A stretch of DNA of 64,000 nt from Hymenobacter sublimis (GTDB lineage Bacteria > Bacteroidota > Bacteroidia > Cytophagales > Hymenobacteraceae), in the NCBI RefSeq assembly GCF_023101345.1, contig NZ_CP095848.1:2940001-3004000 (forward strand), given 5' to 3'. Shown in pieces: positions 17,667-26,797 of this stretch (position 1 is the first letter of the stretch; each line of letters begins with the position of its first letter). Made by a program: the position numbers and the translations under genes. The notes under the pieces were generated by a model. It saw only the letters and a list, made by a program, of their open reading frames with translations, was not told the origin of the DNA and searched no databases.

Positions 17667-17875
17667 GGAAATAGTGAATAAGGAGGAAAAGATAGAGCGA
17701 AGTTTGGCCCACCGAAAAATCCGGTAGAGAAGATGCAATAAGTATAGTAGAACCAGGATGCTTTACCTCATAAAGATGGTACACAACCGCACCGGAACCA
17801 AAGCATAGGCCACATTTTCATCAGTGTTTCATTTTTCCTGGACATACCGTTGATATTGTAAAACGCTGACTATGC

Positions 17876-18877
17876 CTATTTTATCTGCAGCACCAACTTG
17901 CCAAACTGCAGCCCTTCAGCCATGCGGCGTAGGGCCTGCTCGCCTTCAGCCAAAGGGAAGGTTTCATCAACCACGGGCACAATAGCGTGCTGCTCAAAGA
18001 GGCGGACCATAGCGCTAAAATCCTGGGCCGTTCCCATGGTGGAACCCAGCACGGAAAGCTGCTTCCAGAATATTTTACGAGCTGCTACTTCGGGAATGTC
18101 GCCCTGGGTAGCGCCGTAAAACACGAGGCGCCCTCCGGGGACGGCGGCGTCAATCAGGTCGTTGAAGCCGGGGCCGGCGGCGCTGTCCACGATTACGTCG
18201 AACCCGCCGCCGGCCTGCTTGCTGAGGGTGGCGGGCCACTTCTCGGCGTTGTAGCTGATGCCGCCTTTGGCGCCCAGGGCCACGGCTCTGGCAATTTTCT
18301 TCTCCGAGCCCGAGGTGACCCATACGTCGGCGCCATTGGCCACGGCCATTTGCAGGGCCAGCAGTGCTACGCCGCCCCCTACCCCACTAATGAGCACCCG
18401 CTCGCCGGGCTGCAGACCGGCCCGGGTAAACACTGCCCGGTAGGCCGTAACGCCACCCAAGGGCAATGCCGCTGCCTGCTCAAAGCTCAGGTGGGCCGGC
18501 TTGGCCTGCACCTGCTCAGCAGCCACGCACACAAACTCGGCAAAGGTGCCATCCTGCGGTAGCCCCAGAATCTGAAAGTCGCGGCCCTGGGCGGCGGGAT
18601 TATTGCCCCAGTGCTGGCCGGGATTAATCACAACGGACTGGCCCAGCAAGCTGGCATCAACTCCCTCGCCGAGGGCGGAAACCGTGCCGGCCCCATCGGA
18701 ACCGAGGATGATGGGGAATTTCAACCCGGCATACTGGCCCTTCTGAATCCAGACGTCGCGGTGATTAAGGGCGGCAGCGTGCAGCTGCACTTGCACTTGG
18801 CCGGGGCCGGGTTGTGGGGTAGGAACTTCCTGAAGCGTGACGGGCTGACCGATTCCTTCGAGCACGAGGGCTTGCAT
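17876..18877 (-). CDS. Zinc-binding dehydrogenase family / quinone oxidoreductase-like MDR
   Basis: 333 residues, medium-chain dehydrogenase/reductase. The GroES-like N-terminal domain (ALNHRDVWIQKGQY, ILGSDGAGTV) precedes a nucleotide-binding fold with SGVGGGVALLALQMA. The cysteine/histidine ligands of the catalytic zinc are not apparent, which favours an NADPH quinone/enone reductase-type member. The ATG at 18877 begins the conserved MQALVLEGIG; the longer frame would read through the DCC gene's end. The DCC-family gene lies 46 bases upstream, so the two may be cotranscribed. Confidence 0.82.
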   Translation of the reverse strand: MQALVLEGIGQPVTLQEVPTPQPGPGQVQVQLHAAALNHRDVWIQKGQYAGLKFPIILGSDGAGTVSALGEGVDASLLGQSVVINPGQHWGNNPAAQGRDFQILGLPQDGTFAEFVCVAAEQVQAKPAHLSFEQAAALPLGGVTAYRAVFTRAGLQPGERVLISGVGGGVALLALQMAVANGADVWVTSGSEKKIARAVALGAKGGISYNAEKWPATLSKQAGGGFDVIVDSAAGPGFNDLIDAAVPGGRLVFYGATQGDIPEVAARKIFWKQLSVLGSTMGTAQDFSAMVRLFEQHAIVPVVDETFPLAEGEQALRRMAEGLQFGKLVLQIK

Positions 18878-18923
18878 GCAGTGGGGTAAGGGGTGAATAA
18901 AGAAAACAAACAGACAGGGGAGG

Positions 18924-19334
18924 CTACAGAAACCGGGCCCGCAGCTCCGGGGTAGGCAACCAGCAGGCATCTTGGCGGCCAAACCAGCGGTAGCGGTTGC
19001 GGGCAATAAGGCGGTACACGGCGTCGCGCAGGAAGCGGGGAAACAACTTGCCAAGGGTACCTACTACGCCCCAGCCCCCGCTCAGCCGCTGCAACACCCC
19101 CAGCGCGGCCGCCGAGTGCGTATGGGCCCGCCCGCCTTCTACCAGAATCACTGAGTCGGGCTCCGTTTGGGGTTGCAGACCGTGGGCCCGGAGCAGTTCC
19201 TGGCCTGCCGCCGACTGCAGGGAAGCAAACCGGAAATAGCCGGCGGCATCGTGCTCAATGACAAACTGCACAAAACCATTGCACAGGTTACAAACTCCAT
19301 CAAATAGGATGGTGGCGGAAGGGGCAGACGACAT
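18924..19334 (-). CDS. DCC-family thiol-disulfide oxidoreductase-like protein
   Basis: 136 residues. The N-terminal FDGVCNLCNGFVQF carries the DxxCxxC motif (Asp12, Cys15, Cys18) that names the DCC (YuxK, DUF393) family. FRFASLQS and the YRLIARNRYRWFG end are also typical. A redox role is suggested by the CxxC in a thioredoxin-like setting but is not established for the family. Followed by the MDR dehydrogenase gene. Confidence 0.85.
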   Translation of the reverse strand: MSSAPSATILFDGVCNLCNGFVQFVIEHDAAGYFRFASLQSAAGQELLRAHGLQPQTEPDSVILVEGGRAHTHSAAALGVLQRLSGGWGVVGTLGKLFPRFLRDAVYRLIARNRYRWFGRQDACWLPTPELRARFL

Positions 19335-19390
19335 ACGAAAACGAGCTAAGCCGGAGGTGGTAGTGGAATACCGCGTGGCCCGGCGGTTTG

Positions 19391-20158
19391 TTATAGTGCA
19401 GCTGGCTCGGTGGGTAGCAGGTCGCAGTACCAGAAGCCGGTGGCAAAGGGCGAATCGGTGGGCTCACCGTCGGGGCCGGGGCAGGTAGTGGCGCTGCTAG
19501 CCGGGGCCTGATACGTGCGGCGCACCAGTTCGCCCCGCTCGAATGGGACAGGGCTGCTGAAGTACGGCGCGTCGAAGACAAAGCTGTGGTACTCCCCGTT
19601 TTCCCCGCAGGCATCAACGCCGGCCGGCAAATCTCGCAGAAACTCCTCGTTGAGCAGGCGCCCGCAGAAGCTGGCATCCAGAAACTTTTCATTGACGCAC
19701 ACGACCACTGCCTGGAAGCCCAGGTCCAAGTATTCGCGCAGCACGTCGGCCGTGGGGCGCTGCCAGAGCGGAAACACGGCCTGCATACCCAGCTGGGCGA
19801 GCTGCTGCTCCCGGTAGCGGCGTAAATCTTCCAGAAAAATATCCCCGAAGATGGAGTGCTGAATGCCCTGGGCCTGCAAGGGTGCCAGCGTGGCACGCAT
19901 ACGCTGCTCGTACTCGACCATGTCGGGCATTTCGGGCAGCTCTAATTTGGTGAGTGGCAGACCTATGCGGCGGGCCTGGGCTTCGAGCAGCTCTACCCGC
20001 ACGCCGTGCATGGATACGCGGTTGTAGTGGGCATTTATGCTGGTCAGCAGGGTAGTTACCTGCAGGCTCGGATTGCGCAGGGCATGGTAGAGGGCGAGGG
20101 CCGAATCTTTGCCGCCACTCCAATTCAGCAGGGCGGGGGCCGGGGCAGCTAGGGTCAT
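19391..20158 (-). CDS. PP-loop ATPase, diphthine-ammonia ligase-like (ATP_bind_4)
   Basis: 255 residues. The PP-loop SGGKDS (14-19) of adenine nucleotide alpha hydrolases is present, and GIQHSIFGDIFLEDLRRYRE is typical of the DUF71/ATP_bind_4 family related to diphthine-ammonia ligase. Bacteria lack diphthamide, so the bacterial substrate is unknown. The ATG at 20158 is used, not the TTG two codons upstream. Confidence 0.78.
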   Translation of the reverse strand: MTLAAPAPALLNWSGGKDSALALYHALRNPSLQVTTLLTSINAHYNRVSMHGVRVELLEAQARRIGLPLTKLELPEMPDMVEYEQRMRATLAPLQAQGIQHSIFGDIFLEDLRRYREQQLAQLGMQAVFPLWQRPTADVLREYLDLGFQAVVVCVNEKFLDASFCGRLLNEEFLRDLPAGVDACGENGEYHSFVFDAPYFSSPVPFERGELVRRTYQAPASSATTCPGPDGEPTDSPFATGFWYCDLLPTEPAAL

Positions 20159-20263
20159 GCGCAATAATACAACGACGGCGCGGGCTTATCCGTGTAACTG
20201 AAACCGGCGGCTTCCCGTCTTACCCATATATTCTTTTTTCTCCAGACTTTCTGCAACCATAGT

Positions 20264-20584
20264 ATGAAACGCATCTTCCCCCTGTTTTTTGCCGCCGGCC
20301 TGCTGTCCTCCCTCGCCTCCTGCGACTACTCCAACACACCGGGCAAAGACCCGCAGACCACCCAAGATTTCTCGACCTACCAAAAGGCGCGTCCCGCCGA
20401 AACTAACCGCGACAGTGTGAGCAACGGCGACGAGGCCTACACGCCCATTGGCACTGGCTCGGCGGAGGATCAGAAAAAATCTACGGACGCGGCCCTGGAA
20501 GGCCAGCCCAACAATGCTAATTCCCCCGTGGGCGACATGCCGTCCGACAATACGGAGGTTAAAAGCACTACCCGCGAACAATAA
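20264..20584 (+). CDS. Small hypothetical lipoprotein
   Basis: 106 residues. Basic start MKR, hydrophobic stretch and lipobox LASC (Cys20) define a lipoprotein; the mature 86 residues are hydrophilic and probably disordered (rich in Asp, Thr, Gln, Pro). No known domain. It ends at a strong terminator. Confidence 0.7.
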   Translation: MKRIFPLFFAAGLLSSLASCDYSNTPGKDPQTTQDFSTYQKARPAETNRDSVSNGDEAYTPIGTGSAEDQKKSTDAALEGQPNNANSPVGDMPSDNTEVKSTTREQ

Positions 20585-20641
20585 GCGGGATTTATACTTC
20601 CAGCAGCCCGCCCATGAAGTGGCTGATTACAGCTCGTCAAT

Positions 20642-20689
20642 CAAGCCAAAAAGCGGCTCCGAACTAGTTCGGAGCCGCTTTTTGGCTTG
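20642..20689. terminator. Perfect palindromic terminator
   Basis: 48-base perfect palindrome centred on ACTAGT (CAAGCCAAAAAGCGGCTCCG and its complement), between convergent genes. Confidence 0.85.
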
Positions 20690-20709
20690 GTATAGCCCGA
20701 TAGCCGAGC

Positions 20710-21219
20710 TTACAGCACCCAGTGCCGGGGCTCGGGCTGACCGACGTGGGTGCCTTTGGTGAGGGCCAGTCCGGTGCCGAGGGTAAACAAATCTTCGAGA
20801 CCACCAATCAGGCCGCCGGGCAGCCCGGAGCCTTCAGTAGCTTTTTTGCGGAGCACAAAGCTGAGGTAGCTGGCCGCTACAGCCGCTACGCTACCTACTA
20901 GGGCGCCGCTTAGTGGTTTGTCGTGGTTGATTTTGTAGAGCGTAGCGCCAACTAAGGCGCCGGCGGCGGCTCGGCCTAGCAGAACCATCGGGGCAATGCG
21001 GTCAGGCATTTGGGGTAGTTTGTCGGCCGTCATTTCGCCGGCGGCCAGCACTTTCAGCCCGTGGGCTACTAGGGGCTTCTGCAGCCAGCGCAGCGGGGAG
21101 CCAGCCAGAGCCTGCGGATGGTATTGCAAGAGGTTGCTACTCAGTAGGGCCGGCGCTGTCATGCTCCGAAAGCCGGCAATGGCACCAAGCCCCACAGTTT
21201 GCCACAGATGCTTACTCAT
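20710..21219 (-). CDS. DUF4126-family membrane protein
   Basis: 169 residues. GLGAIAGFRSMTAPAL near the start and AGAALVGATLYKINHDK, GGLIGGLEDLFTLGTG later fit the DUF4126 family, small glycine-rich membrane proteins of unknown role. About three to four hydrophobic segments. The ATG at 21219 is chosen; a near-consensus TACCTTTT (21223-21230) abuts it. Confidence 0.75.
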   Translation of the reverse strand: MSKHLWQTVGLGAIAGFRSMTAPALLSSNLLQYHPQALAGSPLRWLQKPLVAHGLKVLAAGEMTADKLPQMPDRIAPMVLLGRAAAGALVGATLYKINHDKPLSGALVGSVAAVAASYLSFVLRKKATEGSGLPGGLIGGLEDLFTLGTGLALTKGTHVGQPEPRHWVL

Positions 21220-21567
21220 AGTAAAAGGTATTGCGGGTGAACTCAACGAAACCTGCTGCCTTTAACGGGCACCCCGCTGAATAGGTCACGCTAATTGACG
21301 GCTGGGGCGGCTGGTGCCTTCCTCAGGAGCTGCTCTACCCTTCTATTACTCCGTTACTTCAGCTCCCCCGGACAGGGTATTGGGCTACGGATATTGCGTC
21401 TGTTAATAGCCAGTTATTGCTCATCTATTTAGCTCATCCATAGGTAGTTGCTACGTTTTTACACGGATAATAAACCGTACTTCTCGGGTCGATTTACGAG
21501 TAAATCCGCCCCTCTTATCTGCGTAGTATCTCTACACCGATTCTTCTCACACCAATACTCAGCAGCT
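21220..21567. other. Intergenic region, no gene seen
   Basis: AT-richer than its surroundings between divergent genes. It should contain promoters for both neighbours. No full TTG-N19-21-TAnnTTTG pair and no coding frame were found. Confidence 0.4.
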
Positions 21568-22137
21568 ATGAAACACAAATGGATGTCCGTTCTAATTGCT
21601 TCCATGCTTTAGGGCTCCCTAGCCCTGACCTCATGCGATGACGACGATGATTCGGGTTCGGGTACTACTACCGGTACCACCTCCGGCTCTACTTCAGGCA
21701 CTACCGGCACAACGGGTACTACCGGCACAACGGGTACTACCGGCACAACCGGAACAACGGGTACCACTGGAACTACTGGAACTACTGGTAGCACGACAGG
21801 TACGACGGGTAGCACAACAGGTACAACAGGCACTACTGGCAGTACAACTGGGACGACGGGCACTACAGGAACCACCACCGGTAGCACTACGGGTACTACT
21901 GGCAGCACCACCAGTACAACGGGCACAACTACCGGTAGCACCACTGGAACCACCGGCAGTACTACTGGTACCACGACGGGAACAACAGGTAGCACGACGG
22001 GTACTACCGGCAGTACAACGGGCACGACTGGTAGCACAACTGGTAGCACAACGAGCACGACCGGCTCCACGACTGGCACTACTACCGGTGGCGGAACTAC
22101 TTCAGGCGGCACCACGGGCGGCGGCGGAACTACCTAA
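21568..22137 (+). pseudogene. Gly/Thr/Ser-repeat lipoprotein frame interrupted by an amber codon
   Basis: From the ATG at 21568 the frame reads a lipoprotein signal (MKHKWMSVLIASML), then TAG at 21610-21612 (codon 15), then continues GSLALTSC with a clear lipobox cysteine, DDDDDSGSG, and about 155 residues of GTTGTTGST repeats to TAA at 22135. Signal, lipobox and repeat are in one frame and a terminator follows, so one substitution (TAG from TTG, TCG, TGG or similar) explains the break. No ATG, GTG or TTG restart lies before the lipobox. It may be a true null allele, a sequencing error or a readthrough case. The Val/Pro-rich frame on the other strand is only the repeat read backwards. Confidence 0.7.
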
Positions 22138-22159
22138 GCGTTCCAACGTCGGCATACAA

Positions 22160-22186
22160 GAAAGGCAACCCAATGGGTTGCCTTTT
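22160..22186 (+). terminator. Terminator after the repeat lipoprotein
   Basis: GAAAGGCAACCCA / TGGGTTGCCTTTTC hairpin with T-run, 23 bases after the TAA. Confidence 0.85.
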
Positions 22187-22209
22187 CTGTAGTGCGGGGT
22201 AACGTGGGG

Positions 22210-24063
22210 TTATTTCTGGTTGGCGGCCCAAGTATCCATTTTGCGCTCGAGCACGGCCAGGGGCATAACGCCATCCTTGAGCAGTTCATCATGGAAATTG
22301 CTGAGGCTGAAGTGGGCCCGGTTCTGCCCTACATATTTCTCCCGTAGCCGGTCGTTATGAGCGCCGAGCTGCTTCTCGTACTTCTCGCGCAACTCCCGGA
22401 TTTTCAGGGCCCCAATCTTATAGCTCAGGGCCTGGCCCGGAATGGCCATGTAGCGCTCAATTTCAGCAATGGCTCCTTCCTCGCTGATGGCCTCATTGGC
22501 CAGCATGTAGTCAATGGCCTGCTCGCGGGTCATGTTTTTGGTGTGCATGCCCACATCTACTACTAGGCGCACGGCGCGGTGCATTTCGTCGCCGAGGGCA
22601 CCCATGTACTGGTAGGGGTCCTGGTAGAGGCCCAGCTCCTTGCCCAGACTTTCGGTGTACAGCGCCCAGCCTTCGCCCATGGCCCCGTACCAAGCAAAGC
22701 GGCGGAATTTGGGCAGCTCGGTGTTTTCCTGCTGCAAAGAAATCTGGTAGTGGTGGCCCGGAATGGCTTCGTGCAGGAACAGGGACTCCATGCCCGAGGT
22801 GACGTTGAACTTCGTGGCGTCAACAATGGGGATGTAGAAGATGCCCGGCCGGGAGCCGTCGGGGCTGCCCTGATTGTACTCGGCGGAAGCAGAGGCCGCG
22901 CGGAAGGCTTCCGTCTGCCGAATTTCGAACGGCGTTTTGGGCGTGCGGCCGAACATTTTTTTCAGGTTGGGCTGCATTTTGGCCTGAATAGCCCGGAAGG
23001 CGCCCAGCACCTCTTCCGGCGTTTTGTAGGGCATAAGCTTGGGGTCCGATTTCAGGGAGGCGAAGAAAGCTTTCAGGTCGCCTTTGAAGCCCACCTGCGC
23101 CTTTACTTTCTCCATCTCGCCCCGAATGCGGGCTACTTCCCGCTGGCCCGTCTGGTAAATCTCCTCCGGGGTTTTGTCGGTAGTAGTCCACGTCTTCACA
23201 TAGTACTTATACAACTCGGGGCCGCCCGGAATAGCGGAAATACCGGTGCTGAGTCGGGCTTTGGGCCGATACTCTTTTTCCAGAAAGTCGCCCAGCTTTT
23301 TATAGGTAGGCACCAGCTCTTCTAGAATGGCCTTTTTGTACGCCGCCGTAATGCGGGTTTTGTCGGCGTCGCTCAGGCCTTCGGGTAGCTTGTTGATGGG
23401 GCCGTAGAACAGGCTCTTGGTAGGGTCAGTGGTTTCCATGGCCCGCATCTGCGGAATCATCTTATCCACTAGGGTGCGGGGTAGCACCACGCCGGCTTTC
23501 ATACCCTGGCGGAAGTTGCCGATGGCCGTATCGGCCCACACCGTGAAGCCGCGCACCCGGCCCAGCCAGTTGTCGTAATCTTTGGCCGTTTTGAAGGGCT
23601 GCACGCCCTCGCCCGAGCCAAACTGGCCCAGAGTGATGGGCAAACCCCAAAACTGCTGGAAAGGTATCATCCAGGTGTTCAGCTTCAGGCCCTCGAGCTT
23701 GTTTTCGAGGTCGTACTGGAAAATATCGTAGCTGATTTTATCATTGGTCGACAGCTCCTCACGGTTAAACTTCTGGAGCCCATCGAGGTACTTCTGATAG
23801 AAGGCCTGCAGCTTGCCCCGAAACTCCCTGGTGCCGTCGTTGGGCAGCTGGTCGTTGTAGCGGTTGTCGCCCTGGGTGGTGGCGTCCAGGGGGAACAGGC
23901 GGGCATTTTCTTCCCAGTAGGCCGTAAACAGCTCGGGCAGGTTTTTCACGTCGGCCAGGTTGGTTTCGGTAGCACTGCCGGTTTCGGCCGCGTTTTTTTG
24001 TTGGGGGTTGCAGCCAGCCAGCAGTGCCCCGGCCAAGAGGCCGGTCAGGGCAATTTTTTTCAT
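22210..24063 (-). CDS. DUF885-family lipoprotein, putative metallopeptidase
   Basis: 617 residues. Lipobox LAGC (Cys18) after MKKIALTGLLAG. HEAIPGHH at 431-438 and GEGWALYTE some 25 residues later give the two histidines and a glutamate expected for the zinc site of this family (PF05960), which is related to M-type peptidases. The enzymatic role is inferred; substrates are unknown. The ATG at 24063 is used because it begins the signal peptide; the frame opens 48 codons earlier inside a terminator. Confidence 0.85.
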   Translation of the reverse strand: MKKIALTGLLAGALLAGCNPQQKNAAETGSATETNLADVKNLPELFTAYWEENARLFPLDATTQGDNRYNDQLPNDGTREFRGKLQAFYQKYLDGLQKFNREELSTNDKISYDIFQYDLENKLEGLKLNTWMIPFQQFWGLPITLGQFGSGEGVQPFKTAKDYDNWLGRVRGFTVWADTAIGNFRQGMKAGVVLPRTLVDKMIPQMRAMETTDPTKSLFYGPINKLPEGLSDADKTRITAAYKKAILEELVPTYKKLGDFLEKEYRPKARLSTGISAIPGGPELYKYYVKTWTTTDKTPEEIYQTGQREVARIRGEMEKVKAQVGFKGDLKAFFASLKSDPKLMPYKTPEEVLGAFRAIQAKMQPNLKKMFGRTPKTPFEIRQTEAFRAASASAEYNQGSPDGSRPGIFYIPIVDATKFNVTSGMESLFLHEAIPGHHYQISLQQENTELPKFRRFAWYGAMGEGWALYTESLGKELGLYQDPYQYMGALGDEMHRAVRLVVDVGMHTKNMTREQAIDYMLANEAISEEGAIAEIERYMAIPGQALSYKIGALKIRELREKYEKQLGAHNDRLREKYVGQNRAHFSLSNFHDELLKDGVMPLAVLERKMDTWAANQK

Positions 24064-24169
24064 CAACGCAAGGAAAGTAAAGGTGAGGCCGGAAGGTAAG
24101 TAGCCGAAGCCAAATGCCAAGCATGGCTCCCGGTCCAGAACATTTCTACTTCTTCTGCGCGAGTTGGTA

Positions 24170-24245
24170 GGCTCCTTCAACAGAACACCGCAGGGCTCTT
24201 GAAACAACTGTTCCGAGAGCCCTGCGGTGTTCTGTTGAGGGAGCC
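24170..24245 (-). terminator. Terminator after the T9SS protein at 24255
   Basis: GGCTCC(C)TCAACAGAACACCGCAGGGCTCT arms of about 30 bases (24170-24199 and 24216-24245) around a 16-base loop. It lies between the T9SS gene stop and the start of the DUF885 gene, insulating the latter. Confidence 0.8.
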
Positions 24246-24254
24246 TAATGTCAA

Positions 24255-25574
24255 CTACTCCGTGAGCAGTACGCGGCGACTGATGGCGCCTTGGGTAGTA
24301 AGTGCCTGCACGATGTAGACACCACCCAGTACGGGCCGCCCCAGCGTTACTTGCCGGCTAAATGCGCCGGTGAGACCGGCAGGCATCTGCTCCGTGCGAA
24401 GTACCCGGCCCATGCTATCCATGATTCGGATGGCTTGGCACACGCCACTCGTTTCCAGCTCTACCGTTACAGCCGACTGGTTGCCGTACACCGTCATCAC
24501 CTGCTGGGCTACGTTGCCTGCCTTAACTTCCACGGGTACTACTTGGGAGTACGCTACTGTACCATCCAAGTCAGTTTGGCGCAGGCGGTAATAGGTAGTA
24601 CCAGGTCGTGGAGACACGTCAGCTGATTGGTAGCTGCGGGCTGTGGTGCTGTTGCCGGCCGCCCGCACCGTAGCTACGGGCTGGAAGCTGGTGCCGTCCG
24701 CGGAGCGCTCTACCGTGAAGGTGGCGGCGTTAAGTTCAGTGGCCGTGGCCCAATTAAGCTGCACCCGGTTGCCCTGGCTGCGAGCCGTAAAGCTTACCAA
24801 CTGCACGGGCAGGGGGCTGGAAGTACTGCAGCCGTTCAAGGTAATTTCTGCCGTAGCGTAGGAGTTGCACTCCAACCCACTGATACCTACCGCGCCGCAA
24901 TCTGAGCTTTGTCCTGTGATGCACACGCGCAGACCAGAATCAAACAAGTCTCTCACCAGGCCTTTACCATTGCCCTGGGTCATTACGCAGCCGTCAATCG
25001 ACAGCTGGGCGGTGTTGTCGGCATCGGTGGTGATGTAGCTGTTGCCCTGTAGCAACACCAAGTTTCCATCAATATCCACGCTGCTGTCGATGTTGAGCGT
25101 AGACTGATTAGCTAGCGTAATACTGCACGCGGCCTGTAGGGGTGCGTTAATATCGGCATCGGCCTTGTAAAAGCTCAGCGACGAAACGCGCAAGGTGCCA
25201 TTAGTAATTAGGCGGGTTTCATCGGCACCAGCCTGGCTACCGAAGCTCAGCGTTCGGCCAGGCACATCCTCCACCAAAGAGCCGTTGGAGGTAATGGTCA
25301 GTTTACCATCTCTACCTGCTACGCTGTAGTTCTGGTTTAGAATTACGGCCGAGTTAATGACGATGACGTCGTTGTTTTCATCGTGGGTCCGGGTAGTAGT
25401 GGGGTTGGTTGGTACGGTGCGCCCACCAGTGCCGTTGGTTACTACCCACGTGTTTGGATCAGACCACTTACCCCCTCCAGGCTTGGAGGTAAAGGTAGTC
25501 TGGGCATGCAGCTGCTCCTGCAGACCAAAGAAAGAACCAAAAAACAGGACAAAAGAAAGTATGGGAGTTTTCAT
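24255..25574 (-). CDS. T9SS type A sorting-domain protein
   Basis: 439 residues. N-terminal Sec signal peptide ending near LHAQ; a beta-rich passenger region (about 25-250, with repeated short strands such as GTLRVSSLSFY); an FN3-like module (LPVQLVSFTARSQGNRVQLN onward) common in Bacteroidota secreted proteins; and a C-terminal sorting domain ending GVYIVQALTTQGAISRRVLL. It would be exported across the outer membrane and anchored or released by the Por machinery. The passenger has no recognised enzyme motif. Confidence 0.82.
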   Translation of the reverse strand: MKTPILSFVLFFGSFFGLQEQLHAQTTFTSKPGGGKWSDPNTWVVTNGTGGRTVPTNPTTTRTHDENNDVIVINSAVILNQNYSVAGRDGKLTITSNGSLVEDVPGRTLSFGSQAGADETRLITNGTLRVSSLSFYKADADINAPLQAACSITLANQSTLNIDSSVDIDGNLVLLQGNSYITTDADNTAQLSIDGCVMTQGNGKGLVRDLFDSGLRVCITGQSSDCGAVGISGLECNSYATAEITLNGCSTSSPLPVQLVSFTARSQGNRVQLNWATATELNAATFTVERSADGTSFQPVATVRAAGNSTTARSYQSADVSPRPGTTYYRLRQTDLDGTVAYSQVVPVEVKAGNVAQQVMTVYGNQSAVTVELETSGVCQAIRIMDSMGRVLRTEQMPAGLTGAFSRQVTLGRPVLGGVYIVQALTTQGAISRRVLLTE

Positions 25575-25640
25575 TCGCGTTACTTATCAAATCAGACTAC
25601 GGTGTCTGATGCCGTGATTCATACGAAACACAGCACTTTA

Positions 25641-25999
25641 CGATTCACCTGATCCGTAGCACACGAACAACATTCTTTTTCTCATATATAACTATTTTGA
25701 TTAACCCAGCAATATCAATAATATAACTATTCCTATTACAAATTTACAAATAAGCCTAACAGCAAGCATGATGTTTCACTATTATTATATTAAATCTTGA
25801 TAATATTAAACGTGATTATCCCACGTCGACCCGTAAAAATTTTCTAGGATAGCTACTATTTTTTAGTGCAATGCCTGGTGTTGCCCTCTAGTTAGTGGCT
25901 GCTAGAGTAGCTAGTGACCACCCTGCACCGGTAGCCGCCGTAACTGAATCGGGCTGGTTCGGTTATACAGCCACATCATTGATAACACAGCACACACAG
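25641..25999. other. AT-rich divergent intergenic region
   Basis: Markedly AT-rich (about 25670-25810) between the leftward T9SS gene and the rightward SDR gene. A minus-strand TAAATTTG (25746-25739) fits the -7 box for the T9SS gene but lacks a well-spaced -33 element. No gene seen. Confidence 0.5.
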
Positions 26000-26716
26000 A
26001 TGGAAGTACTCACTGGCAAAACGGCCCTGGTAACGGGCGCAGGCAAAGGAATTGGGCGAGCCATAGCCGTGGCCCTGGCCCGGGAAGGCGTACAAGTGGC
26101 CCTGCTGGCTCGCACCGAAAGCCAGCTGCAGGAGGTAGCACAAGAAATAGCGGAATTCGGGGGTAAAGCCGTGGCCGTAACAGCCGACGTGGCCGACCGC
26201 GCCGCCGTGGAAGCTGCCGTGGCCCAGGCCCTGCAGGAGTTGGGCTCAATTGACATCCTGATTAATAACGCCGGCATCGGCACCTTCGCCAAGCTGGTTG
26301 ACATGGACCCAGCCGAGTGGGAGAAGATCATTCAGGTGAACCTATTGGGCACCTACTACACTACCCGCGCCGTGCTACCCCAGATGATTGCCCGCGAAAC
26401 CGGCGACATTATCAACATTGCCTCCACGGCTGGGCAGCGTGGGGCCGCCACTACTAGCGCCTACAGTGCCTCTAAGTTTGCCATTCTGGGCCTTACTGAA
26501 TCCTTGATGCAGGAAGTGCGCAAGCAGAACATCCGGGTATCGGCCCTCACGCCGAGCACCGTGGCTACGGAACTGGCCATCAGCAACAAGCTCACCGATG
26601 GCAACCCCGAGAAAGTCATGCAGCCCGAAGACTTGGCCGAGTTCGTGGTTTCCCAGCTCAAGCTCAACCGCCGCATCTTCATTAAGGAAGCCGGCATGTG
26701 GAGCACCAACCCGTAA
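26000..26716 (+). CDS. SDR-family oxidoreductase (3-ketoacyl-ACP reductase-like)
   Basis: 238 residues, classical short-chain dehydrogenase. Cofactor motif TGAGKGIG at 12-19, NNAG at 89-92, and the catalytic Ser142-Tyr155-Lys159 set (YSASK). NADP preference is plausible from the arginine at ARTE. Resembles FabG-type reductases, but location away from fatty-acid genes leaves the substrate open. The ATG at 26000 begins [13 protein letters not shown]. Confidence 0.85.
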   Translation: MEVLTGKTALVTGAGKGIGRAIAVALAREGVQVALLARTESQLQEVAQEIAEFGGKAVAVTADVADRAAVEAAVAQALQELGSIDILINNAGIGTFAKLVDMDPAEWEKIIQVNLLGTYYTTRAVLPQMIARETGDIINIASTAGQRGAATTSAYSASKFAILGLTESLMQEVRKQNIRVSALTPSTVATELAISNKLTDGNPEKVMQPEDLAEFVVSQLKLNRRIFIKEAGMWSTNP

Positions 26717-26743
26717 CTAGGGCAGAAGAAGCTTACAGCAAAG

Positions 26744-26776
26744 AAAAGGCCCGTAACTGCTGTTACGGGCCTTTTT
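26744..26776. terminator. Terminator between convergent genes
   Basis: AAAAGGCCCGTAAC / GTTACGGGCCTTTTTT hairpin, 28 bases past the SDR stop and just past the stop of the leftward gene. Confidence 0.85.
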
Positions 26777-26797
26777 TGTGGTTGAAAGTATTGCGGG

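Noticed and set aside
21609-22115. Valine/proline-rich open frame on the minus strand
   Set aside because: It is the GTT/GGT repeat of the rightward frame read backwards; the codons give Val, Pro and Leu only because of the repeat.
21660-22130. Possible CRISPR-like or tandem repeat array
   Set aside because: The 3- to 12-base ACN/GGN units are codon repeats of a protein, with no spacers.
21638-22192. Leucine/alanine/proline/arginine-rich frame on the plus strand
   Set aside because: Another frame through the same low-complexity repeat, running past the natural stop; no signal or domain.
25357-25652. Short plus-strand frames antisense to the T9SS protein start
   Set aside because: Antisense shadows of the secreted protein and its promoter region.
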